A DNA stretch of 59,006 nt from Comamonadaceae bacterium (GTDB lineage Bacteria; Pseudomonadota; Gammaproteobacteria; Burkholderiales; Burkholderiaceae_C): positions 1 through 59,006 of the forward strand of contig CANBWK010000007.1 in NCBI GenBank assembly GCA_947373105.1, written 5' to 3'. Position numbers and translations under genes: made by a program. Shown one piece after another: positions 1 to 7,026 of the stretch. How positions within the stretch are numbered: the stretch's first letter is position 1; each line of letters starts with the position of its first letter. The notes below the pieces were generated by a model. The model had not been told where the DNA came from, searched no databases, and saw only the letters and a program-made list of their open reading frames with translations.

Positions 1-139
1 ACCGTGGAGTAGTTAAGTTTTTGAATCATGTTGACGACCTGACAGCCATTTGCCTTAACGCCCAAACCGGCCTCAGCTTAAGATTTCCGAATTGGTGACG
101 ATTTATGACTGAATATGCGAAAAATGGCTTAGGAACATG
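1..139. other. window edge, no complete gene
   Basis: No complete gene is visible here. Frame 1 reads Thr-Val-Glu-stop at bases 1-12, which could be the very end of a plus-strand gene lying outside the window, but three codons cannot establish this. An AGGAA sequence at 131-135 serves as the ribosome binding site of the following lipoprotein gene. Confidence 0.3.
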
Positions 140-1660
140 ATGTTTTCAAGATCGATTCTCATGGTGCTCAGTGTGTCTGTGCTCATGGCTTGCGGGGGTG
201 GATCCATGTCCAATGGACCAGCGCCGTCGACCATCACCAACGGCCCAGCGCCATCGACCATCACCATGGGTTCGACAACGCCTAATACATCGACAGTTCC
301 CGTAGTCGCTAATCCAGCAGTTGCACAAAGTACAGACTATATTGATTTTGCTAAATTTTGGGATGAGAATATAAAAACTGGATACAGCAGAAGTGGTGGA
401 TTAACTGCTTTCAGTTTTAAAGATTTTGCATCTGTAAAACTAAGTTCAGTAGTTAAAGAGTTGAGCGTTGCAAATGGCGTCACCACACTGAAGATTTATC
501 ACTTAGCGCATGGCGCTAATAATGGGGATAGAGTCAATTTTTCGAAAATTGATTCTACGCCGCATGGCATTATTAAAGAAATAATGAATGGCTCTTTTGA
601 ATTATTTGATGTCACTCCTGAATATTATTCCATCAATGTAAAATATGTCGCTAAAAATAGTTTGGCAACTGAATTCATTGCCGATGCGACTTACAAATAC
701 AAAGAATGTACGGGTTACCAAAGTGTCAAACAATTGCCACCAGATAATTCTGTGGCCTCACTTAAATTTGGCATTGTTTCTGCAATACGAGTAGCTTTCA
801 CAGTGAATACCAATTTGATGGGTTGTAGCCCAGAAAAAAGTAACTTCACAACATATAAGTATTTCACGGATGGTATTTCTTCATCTGGCGAAAATATAAA
901 ATTCGCTCCACTGGGGCAAGACATCGTAGGTGGCATGTACTCGGTTGTGGATGGCACTTTTGCCATTCCTTCCGGCACATTGAAATCAGGTGGTTCTGGA
1001 AAAATAGCCTCCATGACCAACTACTCGGACATCACGAGAACAGTCAAACAAGGGAAAACAGAAGTTTCATACAGTGTTCTGCCGCATACATCGCAATCGG
1101 TATTTTTGCAGATCATTTCGAAGACCTTTGATAACAGTGGTAAGGTTCTGAATACAGTATTGGATACTTATGGTAAAAGCACTTTGACCGCAGATCCAAA
1201 TTACAATCTTGTTCAAACCTTAGTTACTTATAATAACCCCAATCGAAATGAGGTAGATATAGTCTATTCAGCCAATTCAATGGATGTGAAGCCAGCCGAT
1301 TTAACAGGGATCGGTACCCTTCAGGGCACACCCAATGGCAAGCATAATTGGACTTTTGTTCCTATTGACCTTACAAACGTAAAATCTGCAAAGACAATAA
1401 CCATCATCATTAAATTGGAAAACGGCAAGAGTGCAGCTAATTATGATATTTTTGCGACTGGAAACCCGCAACTGAATCCTAATGGGAAACCTATTGGATC
1501 GTTGGCAAATACATACGATGCACCTCCTGGTAGCAATACCACGCTTAAATATACTTTGGATAATAATTTTGTAAAAACATATTATCTGGCTATTGAGGGG
1601 AATTGGCTTTCTGCAGCCACTGACACCAATTCATACTTCTATGGAATTTGGATTGATTAG
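140..1660 (+). CDS. putative lipoprotein, family not recognised
   Basis: The protein has about 506 residues and starts with a short basic and hydrophobic signal ending in a lipobox (LMAC, followed by GGGS). It is therefore probably lipid-modified at the Cys and anchored in the membrane, most likely the outer membrane. A Ser/Thr/Pro/Asn-rich linker follows, containing two copies of NGPAPSTIT encoded by a 27-bp tandem repeat. The rest is Ser/Thr/Asn/Tyr-rich and looks like an extracytoplasmic beta-rich protein, but I recognise no domain. ATG occurs at 137 and 140; AGGAA at 131-135 fits the second better. The gene is visibly richer in A+T and in AT-ending codons than everything downstream, which suggests acquisition by transfer or weak selection. 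It stands alone, with the SET-domain gene 56 bp downstream. Function unknown. Confidence 0.8.
   Translation: MFSRSILMVLSVSVLMACGGGSMSNGPAPSTITNGPAPSTITMGSTTPNTSTVPVVANPAVAQSTDYIDFAKFWDENIKTGYSRSGGLTAFSFKDFASVKLSSVVKELSVANGVTTLKIYHLAHGANNGDRVNFSKIDSTPHGIIKEIMNGSFELFDVTPEYYSINVKYVAKNSLATEFIADATYKYKECTGYQSVKQLPPDNSVASLKFGIVSAIRVAFTVNTNLMGCSPEKSNFTTYKYFTDGISSSGENIKFAPLGQDIVGGMYSVVDGTFAIPSGTLKSGGSGKIASMTNYSDITRTVKQGKTEVSYSVLPHTSQSVFLQIISKTFDNSGKVLNTVLDTYGKSTLTADPNYNLVQTLVTYNNPNRNEVDIVYSANSMDVKPADLTGIGTLQGTPNGKHNWTFVPIDLTNVKSAKTITIIIKLENGKSAANYDIFATGNPQLNPNGKPIGSLANTYDAPPGSNTTLKYTLDNNFVKTYYLAIEGNWLSAATDTNSYFYGIWID
211..264 (+). repeat. 27-bp tandem repeat, two copies
   Basis: Two adjacent 27-bp units (211-237 and 238-264) differ at three positions and encode NGPAPSTIT twice, just after the lipobox Cys. 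The unit is a multiple of three, so copy-number change would lengthen or shorten the linker without a frameshift. Confidence 0.8.
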
Positions 1661-1716
1661 ATGTCGCATCCCGCAAACCGCCATTGTACAGTTGACGACT
1701 TTGCTTGTGATTCAAC

Positions 1717-2175
1717 ATGCTCAATGAGATGACGCCCCATCTTGAAGTCAGACAATCCGATGTCCATGGTCGAGGTGTGTTTGCACTGATTAATTTCGCT
1801 GAGGGTGCCATTCTGATCGACTATGCGGGCGAGGTGATTTCCATGCAAGAGGCGATTCGTCGCCATCCACACGACCCGAATGAACCTGACCATACCTTTT
1901 ACTTTCACATCGACGATGAACACGTCATCGATGGTTTGTATGGCGGCAATGCATCTCGCTGGATCAACCATTCTTGTCGACCTAATTGCGAGCCAGATGA
2001 GGTGAATGGCGGCATTGTCATCAAGGCTTTGCGCACTATCTGGCCAGGTGAGGAGTTGACGTTTGATTACGACTTGTTCAGCGACGAGCCGATGACGGAC
2101 GCACTCAAGGCACGCTATGCCTGTCGCTGCGGTACTAAAAAGTGCCGAGGGACCATGTTGGGTTTCACTGCATAG
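1717..2175 (+). CDS. SET domain protein with post-SET cysteine cluster
   Basis: This is a 152-residue protein consisting almost entirely of a SET domain, the fold of protein lysine methyltransferases that use S-adenosylmethionine. The motifs are in order: GRGVFA near residue 18, the cofactor-binding and pseudoknot motif NHSCRPNC near residue 85, GEELTFDY near residue 110, and a post-SET CRCGTKKC cluster near the end, which with the Cys in NHSC can bind zinc. The essential Tyr of FDY and the Asn-His pair are present, so it looks catalytically intact. The substrate is unknown; bacterial members could act on ribosomal or nucleoid proteins. ATG at 1732 (residue 6) is an alternative start. Its 3' end overlaps the convergent FAD dehydrogenase gene by 11 bp. 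Confidence 0.85.
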   Translation: MLNEMTPHLEVRQSDVHGRGVFALINFAEGAILIDYAGEVISMQEAIRRHPHDPNEPDHTFYFHIDDEHVIDGLYGGNASRWINHSCRPNCEPDEVNGGIVIKALRTIWPGEELTFDYDLFSDEPMTDALKARYACRCGTKKCRGTMLGFTA

Positions 2176-3997
2176 GCGACTCAGTGTGATGCATCAGGCT
2201 GCGGGCCAGCGCTTCACCTACTTTGATGCCATCAACACCTGCCGACAAAATGCCGCCTGCATAGCTGGCACCCTCTCCGGCAGGGTAAAGACCTTGCGTG
2301 TTCAGACTTTGAAAATCCTCGCCCCGACTGATTTTGAGAGGGGATGACGTGCGCGTTTCAACGCCTGTCATCACCGCATCGTGCATGTCAAAGCCTTTGA
2401 TCTTGCGGCCAAATACCGGCAGCGCTTCGCGCATGGCCTCGATTGCGTAGGGGGGCAATACATCCGATAAGTCACCCAGCCGTATCCCGGGTTTATAAGA
2501 GGGCACCACACTGCCCAGTTGGGTTGAGGGCCGTTGGGCCATAAAGTCACCGACCAATTGCCCCGGTGCTTCGTAGGCACCGCCGCCAACGGCAAAAGCC
2601 AAGCTTTCGAGTTGCCTTTGCAGCACGATGCCCGCCAACGGGTGCGATTGTTTGGGCTGCTGCGCGGCCAGTTGCATAGCCTCTTGGGCCAGAGCTGGTC
2701 CGGTGTTTTCGCCAAAGGCGGCAATCCAGGCCGATGTATCCAACGGAAAGTCGCTGGGTTCAATGGCAACCACCAAGCCTGCGTTGGCATTGCGCTCGTT
2801 GCGTGAATATTGGCTCATGCCATTGGTCACCACGCGGCCATGCTCGCTGGTGGCGGCCACCACGGTGCCACCGGGGCACATGCAAAAGCTGTAGACCGCG
2901 CGGCCGTTTTGCGCGTGGTGTACCAGTTTATAGTCGGCTGCACCGAGCAGGGGGTGACCGGCATGGCGGCCCCAACGGGCTTGGTCGATCACGCTTTGCG
3001 GGTGCTCGATGCGAACGCCAATTGAGAACGCTTTGGCTTGCATGAAGACACCGCGTTCATGCAGCATGGCAAAGGTGTCGCGTGCGCTGTGCCCCAGCGC
3101 CAACACCGCATGGCGTGTGCGAACTAAACTGGATTGACCGCTGCGCAGGTCGAGCACTTGCAGGCCGGTCAATTGGCGGCCTTGCGGTGTGGGGGTGATC
3201 TGAACATCGGTGACCCGATGTTCAAAAAGTATCTCACCCCCTAAAGCGATGATTTGTGCACGCAGGTGCTCAACCACCTTGACCAATTTGAAGGTGCCAA
3301 TGTGCGGGTGCGCTGCGTACAAAATTTCAGCGGGTGCGCCGGCTTGAACAAACTCGTTCATTACCTTGCGGCCCAAATGGCGCGGATCCTTGATTTGGCT
3401 GTACAACTTGCCGTCCGAGAAGGTGCCTGCACCACCTTCGCCGAATTGCACATTGCTTTCTGCGTTCAGTACTTTTTTGCGCCACAAGTTCCAAGTGTCT
3501 TTGGTGCGTTGGCGAACGGTGGTGCCGCGTTCGATCACGATGGGTTTGAAGCCCATTTGGGCAAGTACCAAGGCGGCAAACATGCCACAAGGTCCAAAGC
3601 CGACCACCACTGGGCGTTCCCCTTCTTGCTCACCAAAGTGAGCAGGGGCATGGCAGGGAGCGGTCCAGTCCATATCGGGAGTGGCCTGGATGTGGGGGTG
3701 ATCTGCATGTTGCGCCAGCACAAGGCGCTCTTGCTGGGTGTCTTTCAATTGCACATCGACAATGAAAACCGCCAGGATATCGGCCTTGCGGGCATCAAAG
3801 CTGCGTTTGAAGACATTCAGAGAGATCAATTCAGTGGGATCAAGTCCCAAGGCTTGCGCCGCCTTTTGACGCAGGGCATCTTCGGGGTGGGGCGGCGGGA
3901 CGCGGTCGGCGTCGGTCTCATGGGGTGCATCGGCAGCCCGACGAGATTCGACCGGCAGTGCGGTCAGCGGCAGTTTGAGTTCAGAAATTCGGATCAT
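2165..3997 (-). CDS. NAD(P)/FAD-dependent dehydrogenase (COG2509-type)
   Basis: The protein has 610 residues. An N-terminal region of about 120 residues precedes a Rossmann FAD-binding motif (VVVGFGPCGMFAALVLA) around residue 135, followed by a conserved FGEGGAGTFSDGKL segment and a C-terminal PAGEGASYAGGI segment contacting FAD. This is the layout of the large uncharacterised FAD-dependent dehydrogenase family COG2509, whose substrate is not known. The ATG at 3997 lacks a strong Shine-Dalgarno sequence. A -10-like GATAAT lies on the minus strand at 4043-4038, so the gene may have its own promoter behind cysteine synthase. Family assignment is firm; function is unknown. Confidence 0.85.
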   Translation of the reverse strand: MIRISELKLPLTALPVESRRAADAPHETDADRVPPPHPEDALRQKAAQALGLDPTELISLNVFKRSFDARKADILAVFIVDVQLKDTQQERLVLAQHADHPHIQATPDMDWTAPCHAPAHFGEQEGERPVVVGFGPCGMFAALVLAQMGFKPIVIERGTTVRQRTKDTWNLWRKKVLNAESNVQFGEGGAGTFSDGKLYSQIKDPRHLGRKVMNEFVQAGAPAEILYAAHPHIGTFKLVKVVEHLRAQIIALGGEILFEHRVTDVQITPTPQGRQLTGLQVLDLRSGQSSLVRTRHAVLALGHSARDTFAMLHERGVFMQAKAFSIGVRIEHPQSVIDQARWGRHAGHPLLGAADYKLVHHAQNGRAVYSFCMCPGGTVVAATSEHGRVVTNGMSQYSRNERNANAGLVVAIEPSDFPLDTSAWIAAFGENTGPALAQEAMQLAAQQPKQSHPLAGIVLQRQLESLAFAVGGGAYEAPGQLVGDFMAQRPSTQLGSVVPSYKPGIRLGDLSDVLPPYAIEAMREALPVFGRKIKGFDMHDAVMTGVETRTSSPLKISRGEDFQSLNTQGLYPAGEGASYAGGILSAGVDGIKVGEALARSLMHHTESPMQ

Positions 3998-4049
3998 GGT
4001 GGCCTCGCAGGCTTGTGGTTATCAAGCAGAGGCCCTCATTATCCAAGAT

Positions 4050-4071
4050 GTCGCACTGGGTTGAGTGCGAC
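4050..4071 (-). other. hairpin downstream of cysteine synthase
   Basis: Perfect 8-bp arms (4050-4057 and 4064-4071) enclose a 6-nt loop just beyond the cysK stop codon. No uridine run follows on the minus strand, so it is not a standard intrinsic terminator. It may protect the mRNA 3' end or help Rho-dependent ending. Confidence 0.4.
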
Positions 4072-4080
4072 TTGTTTGAT

Positions 4081-5001
4081 TTAAACGTTGGGCAAAAAAC
4101 CTTCAATGGACAGGTAGCGCTCGCCGGTGTCGTAGTTGAAACCCAGCACCGTTGCGCCTGCAGGCAGGTCAGGCAATTTTTGGGCAATGGCGGCCAAAGT
4201 CGCGCCAGACGAAATGCCGACCAACAGGCCTTCTTCACTTGCCGAACGGCGGGCATACTCACGCGCCGCTTCGGCCTCTACTTGGATCACGCCATCTAGC
4301 AAACTGGTGTCCAGGTTCATGGGAATAAATCCTGCACCAATGCCTTGAATCGGATGGGGCGCGGGTGCGCCTCCGGAGATGACAGGGGATGCTGAAGGCT
4401 CAACCGCATACACCTTGAGATTCGGGAACTTGGCCTTCAAAACGCGGGCTGTGCCGCTGAGGTGGCCGCCCGTGCCTACGCCGGTAATTAAGGCGTCTAT
4501 GCCTTGGGGAAAGTCGGCCAATATTTCTTGCGCGGTGGTGCGCACATGGACATCGATGTTGGCGGGGTTTTCAAATTGTTGGGGCATCCAGGACCCCGGT
4601 GTTTGAGCGATCAACTCCTGTGCACGGGCAATGCAGCCTTTCATGCCTTTTTCACGGGGCGTCAAATCAAAGCTGGCGCCATAGGCCAGCATCAAGCGAC
4701 GCCGCTCAACGCTCATGCTGTCGGGCATGACCAGAATCAGTTTGTAGCCTTTGACGGCCGCCACCATGGCCAGGCCAATGCCAGTGTTGCCTGAGGTGGG
4801 CTCAATGATGGTGCCGCCAGGTTTCAAGGCGCCGGATTTTTCGGCAGCCTCGACCATGGCCAAAGCGATACGGTCTTTGATTGAGCCGCCTGGATTGCTG
4901 CGTTCTGACTTGATCCACACATTCGCGCCAGCGCCAAACAGGCGGTTGATGCGCACATGGGGGGTGTTGCCGATGGTCTCAAGAATGTTTTGGGCTTTCA
5001 T
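4081..5001 (-). CDS. cysK: cysteine synthase (O-acetylserine sulfhydrylase)
   Basis: This 306-residue fold-type II PLP enzyme makes L-cysteine and acetate from O-acetyl-L-serine and sulfide, the last step of cytoplasmic cysteine synthesis. The PLP-binding lysine lies in NPGGSIKDR near residue 42, the substrate-binding loop is PTSGNTG near residue 68, and the phosphate-binding loop is [10 protein letters not shown] near residue 175. Length fits CysK/CysM (about 300-310). I favour CysK but cannot exclude CysM from sequence alone. A GGAG Shine-Dalgarno sequence sits 5 nt before the ATG. It is divergent from the RNase P RNA gene, with about 100 bp for both promoters. Confidence 0.9.
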   Translation of the reverse strand: MKAQNILETIGNTPHVRINRLFGAGANVWIKSERSNPGGSIKDRIALAMVEAAEKSGALKPGGTIIEPTSGNTGIGLAMVAAVKGYKLILVMPDSMSVERRRLMLAYGASFDLTPREKGMKGCIARAQELIAQTPGSWMPQQFENPANIDVHVRTTAQEILADFPQGIDALITGVGTGGHLSGTARVLKAKFPNLKVYAVEPSASPVISGGAPAPHPIQGIGAGFIPMNLDTSLLDGVIQVEAEAAREYARRSASEEGLLVGISSGATLAAIAQKLPDLPAGATVLGFNYDTGERYLSIEGFLPNV

Positions 5002-5071
5002 GGAGTCTCCTGTTTGAGTTTGTTGTCTTGCGTGATATCTGGTTTATTTTGACGCATTTCTGAGATTGTTT

Positions 5072-5102
5072 TTGGCATATGGTTATGCATGCAAGCGATA
5101 AT
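5072..5102 (+). promoter_or_regulatory. predicted rnpB promoter
   Basis: A GATAAT -10 at 5097-5102 lies 6 nt before the expected 5' end of RNase P RNA. TTGGCA at 5072-5077 could be the -35, but the 19-bp spacer is long, so the -10 is the more secure part. Confidence 0.5.
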
Positions 5103-5108
5103 GCGTGC

Positions 5109-5446
5109 GTGGAGCTCGCCAGACCGCCGCTGGTGCAAGGACAGAAATGTCGCACTGGAGGAACGTCCGGACTGCACAGGACAGCGTAGGAGGTAACTCC
5201 TCTCCACCGAAAGGCCGCAAGGCACCAAGGTGAGGATCAGAGCAACAGAGACGAGCCGATTCAGTTCGGGTGAAACGGGCAATCTCTACGCGCAGCAATA
5301 CCAAGTAGGCCAGCGTTGAGGCGGTTCGCTGAGTTGGCGGGTAGGTAGCATCGAGCCGGGTGGGTGACCCTCGGCCCAGAGTAATGGCGGTCACATCGGG
5401 GGCAACTCCGGTGCACAGAATCCGGCTTATCGGCGAGCTTCACACT
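5109..5446 (+). ncRNA. rnpB: RNase P RNA (M1 RNA)
   Basis: This is the catalytic RNA of RNase P, which removes the 5' leader of tRNA precursors together with the RnpA protein. The P1 helix is visible between GAGCTCGCC (5112-5120) and GGCGAGCTT (5432-5440). Conserved region I (GGAGGAACGTCCGG, starting near 5157), the AGGTAACTCC loop, the AGAGTAATGGCGGTC segment near 5380 and the 3' conserved ACAGAATCCGGCTTATCGG near 5416 are all in order. The length of about 335 nt fits bacterial type A RNAs of betaproteobacteria. One oddity is that conserved region I reads GAACGTCC where GAAAGTCC is expected. Ends are estimated from P1 and the promoter. Confidence 0.95.
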
Positions 5447-5472
5447 TTTAAGGGTCTGCTGACCACCATGCA

Positions 5473-5497
5473 AAAGGGCCCCGCAGGGCCCTTTCGT
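5473..5497. terminator. rnpB terminator, probably bidirectional
   Basis: AAAGGGCCC at 5473-5481 pairs with GGGCCCTTT at 5486-5494 across a CGCA loop. A-rich and T-rich flanks on both sides mean it could also stop iscR transcripts coming from the right. Confidence 0.85.
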
Positions 5498-5505
5498 AAT
5501 CAACT

Positions 5506-5523
5506 GGCCCCGCAGGGCCTTTT
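5506..5523 (+). terminator. second, near-duplicate terminator hairpin
   Basis: GGCCC (5506-5510) pairs with GGGCC (5515-5519) over a CGCA loop and is followed by TTTT. It is a shortened copy of the preceding hairpin, giving rnpB a tandem terminator. Confidence 0.65.
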
Positions 5524-5548
5524 GCCGTAAGCGTGCAACTTTTAAAAG

Positions 5549-6079
5549 TTATCCTCGCGATGGAACCAAACTGGCCGCCAAGGCAAAAACCGAGTTGGGG
5601 GCATTGATTCGCATCGGCGCCGTTTTGGGCTTGGCAAACACGCCACGCTTGATCATGGGGGCCACGGGTTCGACGGTCACACCTTTGGCGCGTTGCTCAG
5701 ACACGAGTTGACGCAGGGTGATGGACTGCAGATGGGCCAACATTTTTTCGTTCAGGCTGGACCACAGGTCGCTGCTCATCCAGCTGTCGGCTTCACCACT
5801 GGCTGCCCCTTCATGTTCGGCATTCAAGTCCACGGCGCTGACGATGTCGGCCATGGTGATTTTTTCTGCATTCCGAGCCAAGGAGTAACCACCGCCAGGG
5901 CCGCGGGTGCTTTCGACCAGAGCTTGCTGGCGCAACTTGCTGAACAATTGCTCCAGATAGGACAAAGAGATGTGATGGCGCTCACTGATGGCAGCCAAAG
6001 AGACAGGCCCCCGGTCTTCTCGCAGGGCGACGTCTATCATGGCGGTTACGGCAAAGCGACTTTTGGTGCTCAAACGCAT
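5549..6079 (-). CDS. IscR-like Rrf2 regulator lacking all cysteines
   Basis: This 176-residue Rrf2-family DNA-binding protein is closest by eye to IscR, the [2Fe-2S] repressor of Fe-S assembly genes. The winged-helix part (MRLSTKSRFAVTAM, SLSYLEQLFSKLR, RGPGGGYSLA) is very IscR-like. The loop that in E. coli IscR carries cluster ligands Cys92, Cys98, Cys104 and His107 is replaced by an Ala/Glu/Ser-rich stretch (residues 85-104), and the whole protein contains no cysteine. It therefore cannot hold a cysteine-ligated cluster and may act permanently as an apo-type regulator or sense something else. No iscSUA genes are adjacent. AAAGGA precedes the ATG. I leave the symbol empty because function may differ from IscR. 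Confidence 0.85.
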   Translation of the reverse strand: MRLSTKSRFAVTAMIDVALREDRGPVSLAAISERHHISLSYLEQLFSKLRQQALVESTRGPGGGYSLARNAEKITMADIVSAVDLNAEHEGAASGEADSWMSSDLWSSLNEKMLAHLQSITLRQLVSEQRAKGVTVEPVAPMIKRGVFAKPKTAPMRINAPNSVFALAASLVPSRG

Positions 6080-6201
6080 GTTATTTTTCCTTTCAGCGCA
6101 TTAAGCGCAAGCGGGACAGGTTGCGGACCTGTGGTGTGCGGCATCGTTGGATATCTCGGAATGCAGCGCAGCACCGGAAGCTATTTTCTCAAACTTCTCA
6201 C

Positions 6202-6231
6202 CCTATATTGGGGTTCCCATACGTAAATCAA
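6202..6231 (-). promoter_or_regulatory. possible promoter of the IscR-like gene
   Basis: On the minus strand TTGATT (6231-6226) and TATAGG (6207-6202) are 18 bp apart, about 120 nt upstream of the start codon. Short CCC/GGG inverted elements surround it and may be operator half-sites, but I could not match an IscR box convincingly. Confidence 0.35.
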
Positions 6232-6287
6232 GGGTAAATCTCGTGTTTTTGTGCGTCTTGGTGTCTCTTTTTGTTCCTGCATGCGGG

Positions 6288-7022
6288 TCAAAACCGCTCG
6301 TAAGGCAAAAGTGCGCGCCATTGACCCGGTTGCAAGGGGGCTAAGCTGACCCGTCCAAGTCGTTGGCGTTTGAGGCTGAACAAGTCCAGACCATTGCCGG
6401 CGAACAAGCGTCCCAATTCGCCCGGCACATAGCCTTTAAGGGCCAAACGAAGGCCGGTCATTTGATCGGTCTGGTGGTTGACGCTGGTGCGAAGGCCCAA
6501 GGGGTTCAGGCGTGCCAGGACGTCTGGGGTGATGGGGCTTTTGACTTCTGCTGTCATTTCATTTTCAAGCGGCGCTTGCCGATCTTCGAGTCTTCTCAAA
6601 ATACGGGGATCTTCGCTCAAGACAACCAAGCCGGTGGCCGCATCTTCGATGGGGGTTAAACACACCAGAAGTTTGCATTGGCGAGAGGTCACGTTCAGTT
6701 CGGAACGGTCGGTTTCTGATCTTTGTCCCGGGTCCAAAACGTCCCACAGGCTGGACTGACCTCGTTTTTTGCTGTCGGCCCAACAGGTCACACCTTCGGC
6801 CTTATGCAAAACGATGGTCAACAAGGGCACACTGCCGCGTTGCGCCTTCGGGTGGACTTCAATCTGCTCGTTAGTCACCCGACGGGCTGGGTCGTCCACG
6901 ACCTTGCCATTGACTTGAACCCAACCGCCCACAATCACTTGCTCGGCTTCACTGCGTGAACAGCTTAGCAAGGCGGCCACGCGTTTGGCCAAGCGGATGC
7001 CTTCCGTCGATTCAAATTGCAT
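6288..7022 (-). CDS. S4-domain pseudouridine synthase-like protein, degenerate active site
   Basis: The protein has 244 residues when started at the ATG at 7022, five nt after the stop of the upstream gene; a longer in-frame reading to 7133 would overlap that gene and adds no recognisable sequence. Residues 8-55 form an S4 RNA-binding domain (RLAKRVAALLSCSRSEAEQVI, then GGWVQVNGKVV). The remainder resembles the RluB/E/F type of rRNA pseudouridine synthase, including a KGYVPGELGRLF-like end segment. At the motif that should read GRLD-x4-GL it has TPIE-x4-GL, so Glu126 stands where the catalytic Asp belongs, although Asp127 is next to it. It may be an RNA-binding protein without synthase activity. 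It is co-transcribed with the Nudix-MBL gene. Confidence 0.7.
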   Translation of the reverse strand: MQFESTEGIRLAKRVAALLSCSRSEAEQVIVGGWVQVNGKVVDDPARRVTNEQIEVHPKAQRGSVPLLTIVLHKAEGVTCWADSKKRGQSSLWDVLDPGQRSETDRSELNVTSRQCKLLVCLTPIEDAATGLVVLSEDPRILRRLEDRQAPLENEMTAEVKSPITPDVLARLNPLGLRTSVNHQTDQMTGLRLALKGYVPGELGRLFAGNGLDLFSLKRQRLGRVSLAPLQPGQWRALLPYERF

Positions 7023-7026
7023 GCGC

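Noticed and set aside
4027-4040. Identical 14-mer CAGAGGCCCTCATT also at 44821-44834
   Set aside because: It is too short and lacks inverted ends or further copies in the window; probably chance or a weak shared terminator-like element.
3254-4084. 276-codon plus-strand frame opposite the FAD dehydrogenase gene
   Set aside because: It lies antisense to a gene with clear FAD-binding motifs, has no recognisable domain and no start signals.
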